Source: Tetrastigma voinierianum
Taxonomy: Eukaryota > Streptophyta > Magnoliopsida > Vitales > Vitaceae
Assembly (NCBI GenBank): GCA_016808115.1
Contig: JAEQBH010004412.1
Span: forward strand, 264,491-328,490
Direction: 5' to 3'
Length of the DNA: 64,000 bases
Part shown: piece by piece, positions 62,885 through 64,000 of the stretch
Numbering within the stretch: the stretch's first letter is position 1
Layout: the number at the start of each line of letters is the position of its first letter
Notes under the pieces: model-generated
Database searches by the model: none
Told to the model about the DNA's origin: nothing
What the model saw: the letters and a program-made list of their open reading frames with translations, nothing else
Program-made: the position numbers and the translations under genes

Positions 62885-64000
62885 CCAAAACTGGACATTT
62901 GTATCCATGGCGAGTGACAGCGTCAAATTTCTTCTTCAAAGTTCTCAAGAAGGCCTTCCAATGGGATGGCGCGAAGAAGCATTTATCTACATTAAAAACG
63001 TGATCTCCAGTTCTCCACCCATTTTAGTAAGTCCCGGCTTTGTAGGAGAACTCTCACCAGACTACTCGATCCCGACTCGACCAAATGGGCAAAGACTCGT
63101 CAGTGGACAAAGAACGAGTACAACACCCAGCCTACTATTGCAGTCGAGCTCTGAGAGGAGCGGAGGAGAGGTACCCGAGAATGGAAAAACTAAATTAGCA
63201 CTGCAACACGGCCTAAGCTCCGTCCCTATTTGTGCTCACACCCATGTAAGTCCCGATGTAATATCCGATGAAGCATCAGACAAAACTTATGCCCCGGAGA
63301 TCGATGAAGGGCTTACAGAGCTGCTTAATTCGACATCGCATACAAGCCAAACAACCCATAAAGCACAGGTCCTACCACTGGCCATGGAATTGGCCCGATT
63401 TAATCTCATCAGACTACTCACGAAAGGGACGACCCACTAATTTGGAAGCCTTCCAGATGGAGCCTCAAATGCTAAGGAAGTGGGGCAGTCTAACTTAACT
63501 CACTGTATGAACATACATTGAATACGCACTGTGCTCAGTTCCATGCCTCAAACAATGAGGGGCCGAGCATGAGGCTCGTGATAAAGGCGCCTCAACCTCG
63601 CCCATTCATTAGGAGGTCTACCAATAGAGGTATACAAAGGATTCCCAACCGGTGGTCGACAAATAGAAGAGACCTACGGCCAAAAGCTAAACGATGATCT
63701 CATACCTCCAAAAAGGTCCGCGATTTACTAAAGAAGCTTGTGTCGGGTTCACAACATGTCCCCGAATCCAGAATTCCCTTGAGCAGACGCCTTTACAGCA
63801 CACACCTCGCAACGACTTTCGCATCACTCATCAATACTCGCGAATCATCGATCCTTATAGCATGACGGTTGCCCCGATAGAATCCGAACCGAGTTGGATG
63901 GACCCGGATGAACTGAGAGACAGACTGCTTACCTGACACCGAAGAAGGGAATAAAATAAGGGCAAGGCCGCCTGTGTCTACTAATCATAAAGGAAGTCTC
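62885..64000 (+). pseudogene. Ty3/gypsy RNase H and linker remnant
   Basis: FVSMASDSVKF/FFKVLKKAFQWDG (62,900) is the region after RT. AYYCSRALRGAEERYPRMEK (about 63,140) is a very well kept RNase H block. EFDIAYKPNNP (63,330), ASNNEG (63,550) and IESEPSWMDPDEL (63,870) continue the order toward integrase, which lies beyond the window. Confidence 0.88.

Larger units (their letters stand above)
58790..64000 (+). mobile_element. Ty3/gypsy element (5' part), truncated by window end
   Basis: A sharp rise in GC at about 58,790 marks the start of a probable 5' LTR ending near 59,624, followed by a primer site at 59,629. Plus-strand gag, protease, RT and RNase H remnants follow in order to the window end. 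Motifs (DEKFAITAFIAGLG, YYCSRALRGAEERYPRMEK) suit the non-chromovirus, Tat-like branch of plant gypsy elements; this lineage is inferred. Frames are broken throughout. Confidence 0.85.

Overview
This is plant nuclear DNA, AT-rich and without any intact protein-coding gene. Short exons with GT..AG borders, long introns and dense LTR and LINE retrotransposons point to a flowering plant, probably a woody eudicot; the species cannot be fixed from the sequence alone. Coding calls rest on reading degenerate translations against family sequences known from memory; no search was run.

The backbone is two same-strand (+) broken copies of a gene resembling GCN2, the eIF2-alpha kinase of the amino-acid starvation response. 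Copy A (about 3.16-18.29 kb) keeps exon 1, the RWD-domain exons (7.26-8.57 kb), the first kinase exons (10.56-11.02 kb), a damaged catalytic-loop exon (14.86 kb), the activation-segment exon (17.76 kb) and the C-lobe exon (18.04 kb). It has no visible RWD-to-kinase linker exons, and the HRD and DFG motifs are missing. Copy B (about 21.32-57.04 kb) keeps exon 1, RWD exons (23.6-24.0 and 30.34 kb), linker exons (40.32 kb, then 54.95-56.76 kb) and the first kinase exon (56.92 kb). Introns of A and B align in several places, so they descend from one duplication.

Copy B has been stretched by insertions. One intron (24.03-30.34 kb) holds LINE fragments and a Ty3/gypsy gag remnant with a primer-binding site. 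The next (30.45-40.32 kb) holds a minus-strand Ty1/copia element (31.57-36.30 kb) split by a near-complete LINE, a plus-strand copia (36.30-38.9 kb) and a small non-autonomous LTR element (39.00-39.93 kb). A linker exon is cut at 40,431/54,950 by a 14.5-kb minus-strand Athila-like Ty3/gypsy element flanked by GGAC on both sides. That element carries a second copia of the same family as the first (47.90-52.77 kb) nested inside it. The last 5.2 kb (58.8-64.0 kb) is the 5' part of a plus-strand Ty3/gypsy element running off the window.

Copy A introns carry a copia integrase fragment with a SINE-like insert (4.2-5.8 kb), two small copia remnants (8.85-10.28 and 11.19-11.92 kb), a LINE tail (13.8-14.25 kb) and microsatellites. 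Almost every coding block is broken by small indels. That could be decay, assembly error or both.
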